Positions 1 through 6,843 of a stretch of 24,830 nt of DNA are shown here, piece after piece. Location of the stretch: the NCBI GenBank assembly GCA_035687895.1, contig DASRUE010000275.1, forward strand, positions 1 to 24,830. Reading direction: 5' to 3'. Each line of letters begins with the position of its first letter. Position 1 is the stretch's first letter. Origin of the DNA: JAERML01 sp035687895 (GTDB lineage: Bacteria; Bacteroidota; Ignavibacteria; UBA10030; UBA6906). The notes beneath the pieces were generated by a model. That model worked only from the letters and a program-made list of their open reading frames with translations, made no database searches and was not told where the DNA came from. A program made the position numbers and the translations under genes.

Positions 1-1
1 C

Positions 2-193
2 GTCCCCGTGGTGCCCCTGACGGTGAACGGAAGCTACAACATACTCCCCAAGCATTCGATTGCCATACTACCAGGAACTGTGGAGCTAGTACTGGAAACA
101 CCTATTGCGATCACCGGTCAGGGTAAAGAGGCGGAGTTTGCGTTGATGGAACAGGTACACACCGCAATCGAACGACATTACATTAATCAGTAG
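2..193 (+). CDS. 1-acyl-sn-glycerol-3-phosphate acyltransferase (PlsC-like), 3' end only
   Basis: The frame is open from the first bases of the window and stops with TAG at 191-193, so only about 63 C-terminal residues are present. The pattern VPLTVNGSYNILPK, then a proline-glycine turn (LPGTVEL) and a final 'PIAITG', matches the C-terminal part of PlsC/LPLAT enzymes, where a P-V-x-N-G-S-Y-x-x-L-P block follows the acceptor-binding region. The catalytic HxxxxD motif would lie upstream of the window and cannot be checked. Known role of the family: acylation of lysophosphatidic acid to phosphatidic acid at the inner membrane. It sits 10 bp ahead of gatC and is probably the upstream member of the gatC-kdsB-DUF502-pyrG operon. 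The GTG at 8 is internal, not the true start. Confidence 0.75.
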   Translation, partial: VPVVPLTVNGSYNILPKHSIAILPGTVELVLETPIAITGQGKEAEFALMEQVHTAIERHYINQ

Positions 194-203
194 AGAGGTT
201 TGT

Positions 204-497
204 GTGTCCGTCACGATCAAGGATGTCGAGCATGTTGCGTCACTGGCGCAGCTTTCGTTCTCCGAAGAAGAGAAGCAGAAACTTGTGCGCGAGTTGAACG
301 AGATCCTCGCGTACATGGAACAGCTCAACTCTCTCGACACGACGAACGTGGAGCCTCTCTCACAGGTTATCGAACTGAGCAACGTCTTTCGTGAAGACAC
401 GGCGAAGCCCTGCCTGACGCGTGAAGAGGCGCTCAAAAACGCGCCAGCAAAGACGGAGAAGTTTTTCAAAGTGCCCAAGGTGATAGGCGACCGATGA
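204..497 (+). CDS. gatC: Asp-tRNA(Asn)/Glu-tRNA(Gln) amidotransferase subunit C
   Basis: The 97-residue product has the full length and layout of GatC: an N-terminal helix starting 'TIKDVEHVASLAQLSFSEEE', a second helix 'LNEILAYMEQLNSLDT', and the typical 'REDTAKPCLTREEALKNAP' and 'FFKVPKVI' C-terminal signatures. GatC stabilises GatA-GatB in the complex that amidates misacylated Glu-tRNA(Gln) or Asp-tRNA(Asn). Neither gatA nor gatB is in this window, so the subunit is encoded apart from at least its immediate neighbours. The start is GTG at 204, preceded 5 nt upstream by a purine-rich AGAGAGG. Its stop overlaps the kdsB ATG by 4 bp (ATGA), suggesting translational coupling. Confidence 0.95.
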   Translation: MSVTIKDVEHVASLAQLSFSEEEKQKLVRELNEILAYMEQLNSLDTTNVEPLSQVIELSNVFREDTAKPCLTREEALKNAPAKTEKFFKVPKVIGDR

Positions 498-1261
498 GCG
501 GACTCACACGACCGAAGGTTGTCGCGATCATCCCGGCCCGGTATGCGTCCACCCGGCTCCCGGCAAAACCGCTGGCGGACATCGCCGGCAAGCCGATGGT
601 TCAGCATGTGTATGAGCGTGCAGCGCGGGCGAAGCTGGTTGACGAGGTCATCATCGCCACCGATGACGACCGGATTGTGGCAGCGGTGAAGCCCTATGGA
701 AGCCGCGTCGTAATGACGCCCGCAGCATTGCAGACAGGAAGCGATCGGATCGCGCACGTGGCCAGAACGCTCCCCGACGCGGACATCATTGTGAACGTGC
801 AGGGGGATGAGCCGTTGCTTGCACCCGAAATGGTGGACGAAGCGGTTCGTCCGCTGGTTGAGAACAGTGAGATCGTGGCCGGCACACTCGTGCGCCAAAT
901 GGATGATGCAGCCGACCTGACGAACCCGGGAATTGTGAAAGTGGTGTTGGACCGGGCGGGCTTTGCATTATACTTTTCACGATCACCGATTCCGTTTGGC
1001 CGGGATATACCGCGTGCGGAATGGGCTGAGAAGCACAGATATTACAAGCACATTGGTTTGTATGTCTTCCGCCGTGCATTCCTGCTCACCTTTGCAGCAC
1101 TGCCACAGACAATGCTGGAACAGGCGGAGAAGCTTGAGCAGTTGCGGATCCTCGAACACGGGTACAGGATCAAGGCAACGGTGACAACGTACGACAGTAT
1201 TCCCGTGGATACACAGGCTGATCTGGAAAAAGTCCGGGAGACATTTCGAAAGCACGCATGA
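494..1261 (+). CDS. kdsB: 3-deoxy-manno-octulosonate cytidylyltransferase (CMP-KDO synthetase)
   Basis: The 255-residue protein has family-typical length. It carries the N-terminal nucleotide-binding signature 'IIPARYASTRLPAKPL' (residues 12-27), 'TGSDR' (81-85) and the substrate-binding 'NVQGDEP' (101-107), and ends with the usual 'DTQADLEKVRE' segment. KdsB activates KDO with CTP to CMP-KDO in the cytoplasm, the donor for the inner core of lipopolysaccharide, so it supports a diderm cell. It overlaps gatC by 4 bp at its start and the DUF502 gene by 4 bp at its end (ATGA at both junctions). No other KDO gene (kdsA, kdsC, waaA) is visible in the window. Confidence 0.96.
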   Translation: MSGLTRPKVVAIIPARYASTRLPAKPLADIAGKPMVQHVYERAARAKLVDEVIIATDDDRIVAAVKPYGSRVVMTPAALQTGSDRIAHVARTLPDADIIVNVQGDEPLLAPEMVDEAVRPLVENSEIVAGTLVRQMDDAADLTNPGIVKVVLDRAGFALYFSRSPIPFGRDIPRAEWAEKHRYYKHIGLYVFRRAFLLTFAALPQTMLEQAEKLEQLRILEHGYRIKATVTTYDSIPVDTQADLEKVRETFRKHA

Positions 1262-1893
1262 GCAACGAGCATACAACATTCTGGTCTCAGGTGAGGAGCA
1301 CCTTCGTCCGCGGGTTTGTGGTCATGATTCCCCTTGGACTGACGTACTGGTTTTTCCAAGCGCTCCTGAATGGTGTCGACGGCATTCTCTCACCTGTTCT
1401 CGAGCGATGGATCGGCAGACCGATCCCGGGACTGGGATTCATCTCCATGGTTGCGATCATCCTTCTCGTGGGACTCCTCTCGCGCAACCTTGTCGGACGG
1501 ATTCTCTTTACCTGGTTTGAGAACCTCCTCCGCTCGATCCCGTTTGTACGGGCGGTATATGGTGCTATCAAGGATCTGGTCGGGGCATTCTCGATCGGAG
1601 GAAAGGGGAAAACATTCCGTGAGGTGGTGCTTATCGAGTACCCGCGTAAGGGATTATACACAATCGCGTTCGTTACCAACGAGATGCCGTTCGTTGCAAG
1701 CAATGGAACGGAGATTCTATTTATCAATGTCTATATCCCGAACCCGCCCAACCCGACTTCCGGCGTTCTGATCCTTGTCCCGAAGCAGGAGGCGATCCAT
1801 CTGAACCTCACGATTGAACAAGGCCTGAAGCTTGTCCTCTCCGGCGGCATTGTCATCCCCGACCGGTTGACCGGACGGATGGCCGCAACATAA
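1258..1893 (+). CDS. DUF502 family inner-membrane protein
   Basis: The 211-residue protein resembles the DUF502 family. An N-terminal hydrophobic segment ('FVVMIPLGLTYWFFQALL', about residues 20-37) and a second one ('LGFISMVAIILLVGLLS', about 58-74) are followed by a soluble domain with the hallmark 'PNPPNPTSGVLILVP' and a terminal 'LVLSGGIVIP'. The molecular function of the family is not known. Its ATG lies inside the ATGA overlap with kdsB, and pyrG follows after 13 bp, so it is an internal gene of the plsC-gatC-kdsB-DUF502-pyrG operon. Co-transcription with kdsB is compatible with an envelope role, but that is only context. Confidence 0.85.
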   Translation: MSNEHTTFWSQVRSTFVRGFVVMIPLGLTYWFFQALLNGVDGILSPVLERWIGRPIPGLGFISMVAIILLVGLLSRNLVGRILFTWFENLLRSIPFVRAVYGAIKDLVGAFSIGGKGKTFREVVLIEYPRKGLYTIAFVTNEMPFVASNGTEILFINVYIPNPPNPTSGVLILVPKQEAIHLNLTIEQGLKLVLSGGIVIPDRLTGRMAAT

Positions 1894-1906
1894 CGAAGGA
1901 GAACTC

Positions 1907-3568
1907 TTGGCACGGCGCCATCAAACAAAATACATATTCGTCACGGGCGGTGTGGTGTCGTCGCTCGGCAAAGGCATCACCTCATCCTCCATCGGCTTGC
2001 TGCTGAAACTGCGGGGGCTGCGGGTAACTATTCAAAAATTCGACCCGTATTTGAACGTCGACCCGGGGACGATGAATCCATTTCAACACGGTGAAGTATA
2101 TGTCACGGACGACGGCGCGGAAACTGACCTCGACCTCGGCCACTACGAGCGTTTCCTCGACATCACCACGACGCGCCAGAATAATTCCACTACCGGCCAG
2201 ATTTATCACGAGGTGATCACCAAGGAGCGCCGCGGCGACTACCTCGGTGCAACGGTACAAGTCATTCCCCACATCACCGACGAGATCAAACGACGGTTCG
2301 AAACTCTCGGACAAACAGGGGATTACGACGTCATCATTACGGAGGTTGGTGGTACGGTCGGCGATATCGAGAGCTTGCCATTCCTCGAAGCAATGCGGCA
2401 ATTCATGTTCAAGGTCGGCCAGAAGAATGCCATGGCCATCCACGTCACCCTTGTCCCGTACATCGGCTCGGCGGGTGAGATCAAAACCAAACCAACACAA
2501 CATAGTGTGAAGGCACTCCTTGAATTGGGCATCCAGCCGGACATGCTCATTTGCCGTTCGGACCATCCGCTGACGAAGGAAGTGCGTGAGAAAATCGCAC
2601 TCTTCACCAACGTCGAGACGGAGTCCGTTGTGGACGGTCGCGACGTGGCAACGATCTACGAGGTGCCACTCACATTCGCCGAGCAAGAGGTTGATGAAAT
2701 CGTGCTTGAAAAACTTGACCTCACGTGTCCCAAGCCGAACTTGCGGGAGTGGAGGAAGTTTGTCGACCGCGTGAAAAACCCTGCCGGACGGATCACTATC
2801 GGCATCTGCGGCAAGTACACCGACCACCAAGATGCGTACAAGAGCATCGCGGAGGCCTTTGTACACGCCGGCGCTGCCAACAATGCAGGCGTGGACCTCG
2901 CCTGGATTCGTGCTGAAGATGTGGAGCGTGATGGCGCGGAGCCTCATCTGCGGAACATCTGCGGTCTTCTCGTTGCCCCTGGTTTCGGTGAGCGGGGTAT
3001 CGAAGGAAAGATCATCGCCATACAGTACGTCCGGACGCAGGGAATTCCGTTCTTCGGCATCTGTCTTGGACTACAGTGCGCTGTCATCGAGTTCGCACGG
3101 AACGTCTGCAAACTTTCCCGCGCCAACAGCACGGAATTCAAGAAGACCGATCAGAACGTGATCGACATGATGCTGGAGCAGAAAAATGTAAAAGAATACG
3201 GTGGCACAATGCGGCTCGGCGCGTATCCGTGCAAGCTGACCAGAAACTCCAGGGCCTTCAGTGCCTACAGGAAGGAGCTGATCCACGAACGACACCGCCA
3301 CCGGTACGAAGTGAATGACGCATTCAAGGAATGCCTGAGCTCGGGCGTCGTGGAGCCGATGCGGGAACGGGCGGGGGCACATGGCATGCTTTTCACGGGC
3401 ATCTGCCCGGACAACGGCCTTGCGGAGATCATCGAGCTGCCGGACCATCCCTGGTTTGTCGGTGTGCAGTTTCACCCTGAACTTAAGTCCCGCGCAACAA
3501 ACCCACATCCGCTTTTCCGGGATTTTGTGAAGGCCGCGATGGAATACAGAGAACAACACCGAGACTGA
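1907..3568 (+). CDS. pyrG: CTP synthase (glutamine-hydrolysing)
   Basis: The 553-residue protein has the two-domain structure of PyrG. The N-terminal synthetase domain begins with 'KYIFVTGGVVSSLGKGI' (P-loop-like) and includes 'PYLNVDPGTMNPFQHGEV'. The C-terminal class I glutamine amidotransferase domain has its nucleophile in 'FGICLG' (Cys386) and the catalytic His-x-Glu in 'GVQFHPE' near the C-terminus. It converts UTP to CTP, which would also feed the CTP-dependent KdsB encoded two genes upstream. The start is TTG at 1907: AAGGAG (1896-1901) sits 5 nt upstream and the protein then begins 'MARRHQTKYIFVTGG', the normal family start. It is the last clear gene of the operon. Confidence 0.98.
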   Translation: MARRHQTKYIFVTGGVVSSLGKGITSSSIGLLLKLRGLRVTIQKFDPYLNVDPGTMNPFQHGEVYVTDDGAETDLDLGHYERFLDITTTRQNNSTTGQIYHEVITKERRGDYLGATVQVIPHITDEIKRRFETLGQTGDYDVIITEVGGTVGDIESLPFLEAMRQFMFKVGQKNAMAIHVTLVPYIGSAGEIKTKPTQHSVKALLELGIQPDMLICRSDHPLTKEVREKIALFTNVETESVVDGRDVATIYEVPLTFAEQEVDEIVLEKLDLTCPKPNLREWRKFVDRVKNPAGRITIGICGKYTDHQDAYKSIAEAFVHAGAANNAGVDLAWIRAEDVERDGAEPHLRNICGLLVAPGFGERGIEGKIIAIQYVRTQGIPFFGICLGLQCAVIEFARNVCKLSRANSTEFKKTDQNVIDMMLEQKNVKEYGGTMRLGAYPCKLTRNSRAFSAYRKELIHERHRHRYEVNDAFKECLSSGVVEPMRERAGAHGMLFTGICPDNGLAEIIELPDHPWFVGVQFHPELKSRATNPHPLFRDFVKAAMEYREQHRD

Positions 3569-3621
3569 CTCGCTTGCCCCGCATAAGGCAGAGAAAACTG
3601 CCAAACCCAACTGCCAACTTC

Positions 3622-3776
3622 AGGAGCACCACACGAGGTTCGACGACCCTTCACCTGACTACCTGAACAAGATCGGCATCCAAGCCGATCGGCAAAAAGT
3701 CACCGCCGCGTGGCGACAAATCTACAGCGACCACCCGGACGCGTACGTCGTTCACTACCCCCAACACATCCGGCGG
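3622..3776 (+). other. Candidate ribosome site and 48-codon 5' extension of the methyltransferase (ACG start?)
   Basis: AGGAG (3622-3626) and a 6-nt spacer precede ACG (3633-3635), which is in frame with the methyltransferase ATG at 3777. The intervening 47 codons contain no stop, 36 of them end in G or C, and they read as a plausible N-terminal segment (FDDPSPDYLNKIGIQADRQ, then 'AAWRQIYSDHPDAYVVHYP'). The ACG could be a near-cognate start, a mutated ATG, or a sequencing error. Confidence 0.5.
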
Positions 3777-4457
3777 ATGAAACACCGCGACCTTGTCAGG
3801 ATCATCACGAAGGTCTGCTCCCTCCAGCCTGGTTCGAGAATCCTCGAGACCGGATGTGGAAGCGGCAGGGATATTCTGTATTTTGCCGCATCCGGGTATG
3901 CATGCACGGCAGTAGACATTAATGTTGCGTGGCTTACGCAATTGGAGCGGGCAAAGCGGGTAATGGACAGAAACATCACTCTTGAGACGCTCGGTGCCGA
4001 CTTCTTTTCACTTCCATTCGCCGATGAAACATTTGACCTTGTCTTCAACAGTGGCGTGATTGAACACTACGAACAACTGACCCGAGGCGCCGTCCTCGCT
4101 GAGATGATGAGGGTGACAAGGAAAGGCGGTTATGTCTGTTGCGCGTTCCCGAACAAAGAGCATGTCCTCGAGTCTGTGTGGGAGACGATGATCGGCTGCA
4201 CGAGCGACCACGACAAGTATGATATCCCAGAACAGAACATCACACCATCCATTCTCACAGAGTTTCATTCCGTCGGATTGGGACCTGTACTTATTGACTG
4301 GATCGACTGCTACGATACCATCAGTCGCTACCCATCCTGGCTTCCCTTGCGGACCATTTCGTTTGCCGCAAATGCTTTGCTGCCGAGAATCCCAAAAAGA
4401 TTCAGGAGAAAGCTCGGTACACGTGTTCTCGTTGTCGCACAACGAACCAAACAATAA
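3777..4457 (+). CDS. Class I SAM-dependent methyltransferase; true 5' end probably upstream at 3633
   Basis: From the first standard ATG (3777) the product has 226 residues. It shows SAM motif I 'ILETGCGSGRD' (residues 22-32), an acidic residue ending beta-2 in 'AVDIN' (D47), and a motif around 'LPFADETFDLVFNSGVIEHY' (79-98) typical of Methyltransf_11/25 proteins. The substrate cannot be read from sequence. The same frame stays open upstream to 3531 and reads protein-like with about three quarters of codons ending in G or C between 3636 and 3776. No ATG, GTG or TTG occurs in that stretch, but an AGGAG at 3622-3626 sits 6 nt before an ACG at 3633, which would give 274 residues. Two cupin genes follow, the first 8 bp downstream. 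I give the conservative start. Confidence 0.82.
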   Translation: MKHRDLVRIITKVCSLQPGSRILETGCGSGRDILYFAASGYACTAVDINVAWLTQLERAKRVMDRNITLETLGADFFSLPFADETFDLVFNSGVIEHYEQLTRGAVLAEMMRVTRKGGYVCCAFPNKEHVLESVWETMIGCTSDHDKYDIPEQNITPSILTEFHSVGLGPVLIDWIDCYDTISRYPSWLPLRTISFAANALLPRIPKRFRRKLGTRVLVVAQRTKQ

Positions 4458-4465
4458 TCACTCCC

Positions 4466-4840
4466 ATGACGGTACCAATTTCCACCGAAACGGCCAGGCA
4501 CTACAACTGGGGAACTGCTTGCGACGGCTGGCATCTGTTGGCACAGCCTCACTTGAGCGTCATTCAGGAACGCGTCCCGCCGGGTCAACGCGAGGTGATG
4601 CACCATCACGCTACCTCGTACCAATTCTTCTACATCCTTCGAGGAGACGCCACTATCGTGATAGGAGGTGAATGTACCGCTCTAAGAGAAGGTGAGGGTC
4701 TTGAGGTACCACCAGAGACTCGTCATCAATTCAGAAATGATTCGGATGGCGACGTCTTATTCCTTGTCATTTCGGCACCACCAAGTCATGGTGACCGTGT
4801 CGTTACAGAAGAAACAAGCACTCCCGGAGCAAATCCATAG
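4466..4840 (+). CDS. Small single-domain cupin protein (first of two)
   Basis: The 124-residue protein is a compact cupin. Cupin motif 1 spans Gly40, His46/His48, Gln53 and Gly60 (PPGQREVMHHHATSYQF, then 'YILRG'); the usual glutamate ligand is replaced by Gln53. Motif 2 is 'EVPPETRHQFRNDS' with His87. These residues point to a bound divalent metal and a small-molecule or sugar substrate, but family membership alone does not assign a reaction. The gene starts 8 bp after the methyltransferase stop and precedes another cupin by 66 bp, so a shared small-molecule pathway is possible. The C-terminal 15-20 residues are polar and look unstructured. Confidence 0.82.
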   Translation: MTVPISTETARHYNWGTACDGWHLLAQPHLSVIQERVPPGQREVMHHHATSYQFFYILRGDATIVIGGECTALREGEGLEVPPETRHQFRNDSDGDVLFLVISAPPSHGDRVVTEETSTPGANP

Positions 4841-4870
4841 CATGTGCGGACATTGTCTTGTCTCCCCTGC

Positions 4871-4899
4871 TTGACTCTTCCGGCTTGTCTCAGTATCGT
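4871..4899 (+). promoter_or_regulatory. Candidate promoter for the second cupin, possibly leaderless
   Basis: TTGACT (4871-4876), 17 bp, TATCGT (4894-4899). The expected transcription start, about 7 nt after the -10, coincides with the ATG at 4907. The -10 matches the sigma70 consensus at only four of six positions, so this is tentative. Confidence 0.4.
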
Positions 4900-4906
4900 G
4901 CATACC

Positions 4907-5227
4907 ATGAACACAGCAAATATTCTCACCGATCTTCCACCCAAGCAACATGAGGAATTCCTCGAAACACTGGTCGAGAACGGGAACATCCGCATCGAAC
5001 GGATTGCATCTCACGGACACACGTCGCCTGAAGGGTTCTGGTACGATCAGGAGAGTAACGAGTGGGTGATGGTGGTTCAGGGGTCGGCTCGCATTGAGTT
5101 CAAGGATGGGCGAAGCGAGGCTTTCCTCAGTCCCGGCGGGTACGTGTTTCTCCCCGCACATTGCAAACATCGAGTTGTCTGGACGGATGAGAACACGATC
5201 TGGCTGGCGGTCCATTGGCCGGTGTGA
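4907..5227 (+). CDS. Small single-domain cupin protein (second of two)
   Basis: The 106-residue product begins 'MNTANILTDLPPKQHEEF' and shows a cupin fold signature: His36, His38 and Glu52 in motif 1 ('ASHGHTSPEGFWYDQESNEW'), and 'FLPAHCKHRVVWT' in motif 2 with His85/His88. Several bacteria have ~105-aa cupins with this 'SPEGFWYDQ..EWV.V.QG.A.' pattern; their function is unassigned to my knowledge. The frame extends to a GTG at 4844, but the extra 21 residues (cysteine- and leucine-rich) do not look like part of the domain and would span a candidate promoter (4871-4899). The ATG at 4907 has no Shine-Dalgarno and lies where transcription would start, so translation may be leaderless. Confidence 0.8.
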   Translation: MNTANILTDLPPKQHEEFLETLVENGNIRIERIASHGHTSPEGFWYDQESNEWVMVVQGSARIEFKDGRSEAFLSPGGYVFLPAHCKHRVVWTDENTIWLAVHWPV

Positions 5228-5370
5228 TTCTCCGATAGCATCACAAAAAGTATCATCGCTGCCGCCGGCTGTCCTGATCAATACATTCCTCGCATACAAG
5301 CTTTACAGGGTGCTGGATCCTCGCACGGCTGAGAATGCAGTCCAATGAAGATGCCGACACAGGAGATTCA

Positions 5371-5399
5371 TTGATTTTCAGACCTCAAATCGCTACACT
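5371..5399 (+). promoter_or_regulatory. Candidate sigma70-type promoter for the beta-CASP RNase gene
   Basis: TTGATT (5371-5376), 17 bp, TACACT (5394-5399), giving a leader of about 28 nt before the ATG at 5434. It lies in the 206-bp gap after the cupin genes, where a new transcription unit is expected. The rest of that gap (5228-5370) shows no convincing gene or hairpin. Confidence 0.55.
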
Positions 5400-5433
5400 G
5401 AAGAAGTTTCCAGCCTCTCACTGACCCTCGATC

Positions 5434-6837
5434 ATGCATCTTCAATTTCAAGGCGCTGCCCGCACTGTCACCGGCTCCATGCATGTGCTCACCGTTCAGG
5501 GCAAGACCATTTTGCTCGACTGTGGCATTTACCACGGCAGGCGAGACGAGTCCCGCGAGCGGAACAGCAACTTTCCTTTCGACCCCTCATCCATAGACGC
5601 CGTTGTCCTTTCGCACGCCCACATCGACCACAGCGGAAATCTCCCGGGCCTGGTGAAACAGGGATTTCGCGGCCCGATTTACTGCACACGCGCAACGCAG
5701 AGCCTCTGCGAGGTCATGTTGAAGGATAGTGCCTTCATTCAGGAGAAGGATGCAGAGTTCATCAACAAGAAGAACCGGAAAACGAAACTCCCGCCAGTGA
5801 TGCCGCTCTACACTCAGGCCGATGTCGATCAGACGATCCCTTTGTTTCGGGGATTCGACTACGGAAGATCATTTCCTGTTACAGATGATATTGATTGCCG
5901 GTTCGAAGACGCTGGGCATATTCTTGGCTCTGCCTCGGTTTCAATGACTTTACGCGAGAAGGATCTGACGCGCACTCTTGCCTTTACCGGTGACCTCGGA
6001 CGTCCCAACCTGCCCATCCTCCGGGATCCGGTTTTCATCGGAGATGCTGATTACCTGATCAGCGAGAGCACCTATGGAGGCCGCTATCACTCGCCTGTGG
6101 CTGGAATGGCGGACCAGCTTCTGGCGCCGATCCTCCGGGCATGCGAGAGAAAAGGAAAAATTGTAATCCCGGCATTTAGCGTTGGCAGGACACAGGAGAT
6201 CGTGTACGTTCTTCATCAACTCAGCGCCGAAGGAAAGATCGACAGCATTCCGGTCTTTGTGGACAGCCCTCTTTCCGTTAATGTAACGGAAGTATTCCGC
6301 AGGCACCCTGAGTGTTTTGACGCTGAAACCCGCGCGATCCTCTCCTCCACACAACAGAACGACCCGTTCGGCTTTGCGCGTCTTACCTACGTTAAAGATG
6401 TGGAACAGTCCAAAGAGTTGAACGAGCGGCCCGGGCCCTTCATCGTCATTGCCTCCTCCGGTATGTGTGAAGCAGGCCGTGTGCTTCATCATCTTTCCAA
6501 CACCATCCAGAAGCCAGGCAACATGGTCCTTATCGTGGGCTATCAGGCAGAGCACACACTTGGAAAGAAACTGGTGATAAAGGAACCCGAAGTGAACATT
6601 TTTGGGGAACCGCATGCACTCAAGGCAGAAGTTGTAGTGCTGAATTCATTCAGCGGGCACGCAGATAGAAATGAGCTCCTGGAGTACATCCGGCAATTTG
6701 ACCCGCGCAGATTGAAGCAGACGTTCCTCGTCCATGGTGACCCGGACCAGTCTGAGAAACTTGGGGCGGGAATTCGTGAAGCGGGATTTTCAGGGGTTTC
6801 GGTTCCGTCACGCGGCGAAAAGGCAATGCTCACATAG
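5434..6837 (+). CDS. Beta-CASP metallo-beta-lactamase-fold RNA-processing nuclease
   Basis: The 467-residue protein matches the length and order of bacterial/archaeal beta-CASP RNases of the CPSF73/YsH1 type. The N-terminal metallo-beta-lactamase part has 'SHAHIDHSG' with zinc ligands His61, His63, Asp65 and His66, followed by 'EDAGHILGSA' and 'AFTGDLGRP'. The central beta-CASP region includes 'IVIPAFSVGRTQEIVYVL' and 'FIVIASSGMCEAGRVLHHL'. The C-terminal RMMBL block has 'SFSGHADRNEL' and 'TFLVHGDPDQ'. The family cleaves or trims RNA in the cytoplasm using two Zn ions; the specific target is not predictable. The gene has a candidate promoter at 5371-5399 and is followed after 6 bp by an outer-membrane protein gene. 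No strong Shine-Dalgarno precedes the ATG. Confidence 0.92.
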   Translation: MHLQFQGAARTVTGSMHVLTVQGKTILLDCGIYHGRRDESRERNSNFPFDPSSIDAVVLSHAHIDHSGNLPGLVKQGFRGPIYCTRATQSLCEVMLKDSAFIQEKDAEFINKKNRKTKLPPVMPLYTQADVDQTIPLFRGFDYGRSFPVTDDIDCRFEDAGHILGSASVSMTLREKDLTRTLAFTGDLGRPNLPILRDPVFIGDADYLISESTYGGRYHSPVAGMADQLLAPILRACERKGKIVIPAFSVGRTQEIVYVLHQLSAEGKIDSIPVFVDSPLSVNVTEVFRRHPECFDAETRAILSSTQQNDPFGFARLTYVKDVEQSKELNERPGPFIVIASSGMCEAGRVLHHLSNTIQKPGNMVLIVGYQAEHTLGKKLVIKEPEVNIFGEPHALKAEVVVLNSFSGHADRNELLEYIRQFDPRRLKQTFLVHGDPDQSEKLGAGIREAGFSGVSVPSRGEKAMLT

Positions 6838-6843
6838 CCCGCC

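Noticed and set aside
86..898. Minus-strand 270-codon frame across gatC and kdsB
   Set aside because: Antisense to two diagnostic genes and without recognisable domains.
1982..2947. Long minus-strand open frame inside pyrG (321 codons)
   Set aside because: It is exactly antisense to the conserved pyrG frame, has no family resemblance, and arises from the GC-rich codon pattern.
5228..5348. Short open frame after the second cupin (to 5348)
   Set aside because: No start signal, no family resemblance, and it overlaps the cupin in another frame; treated as intergenic.
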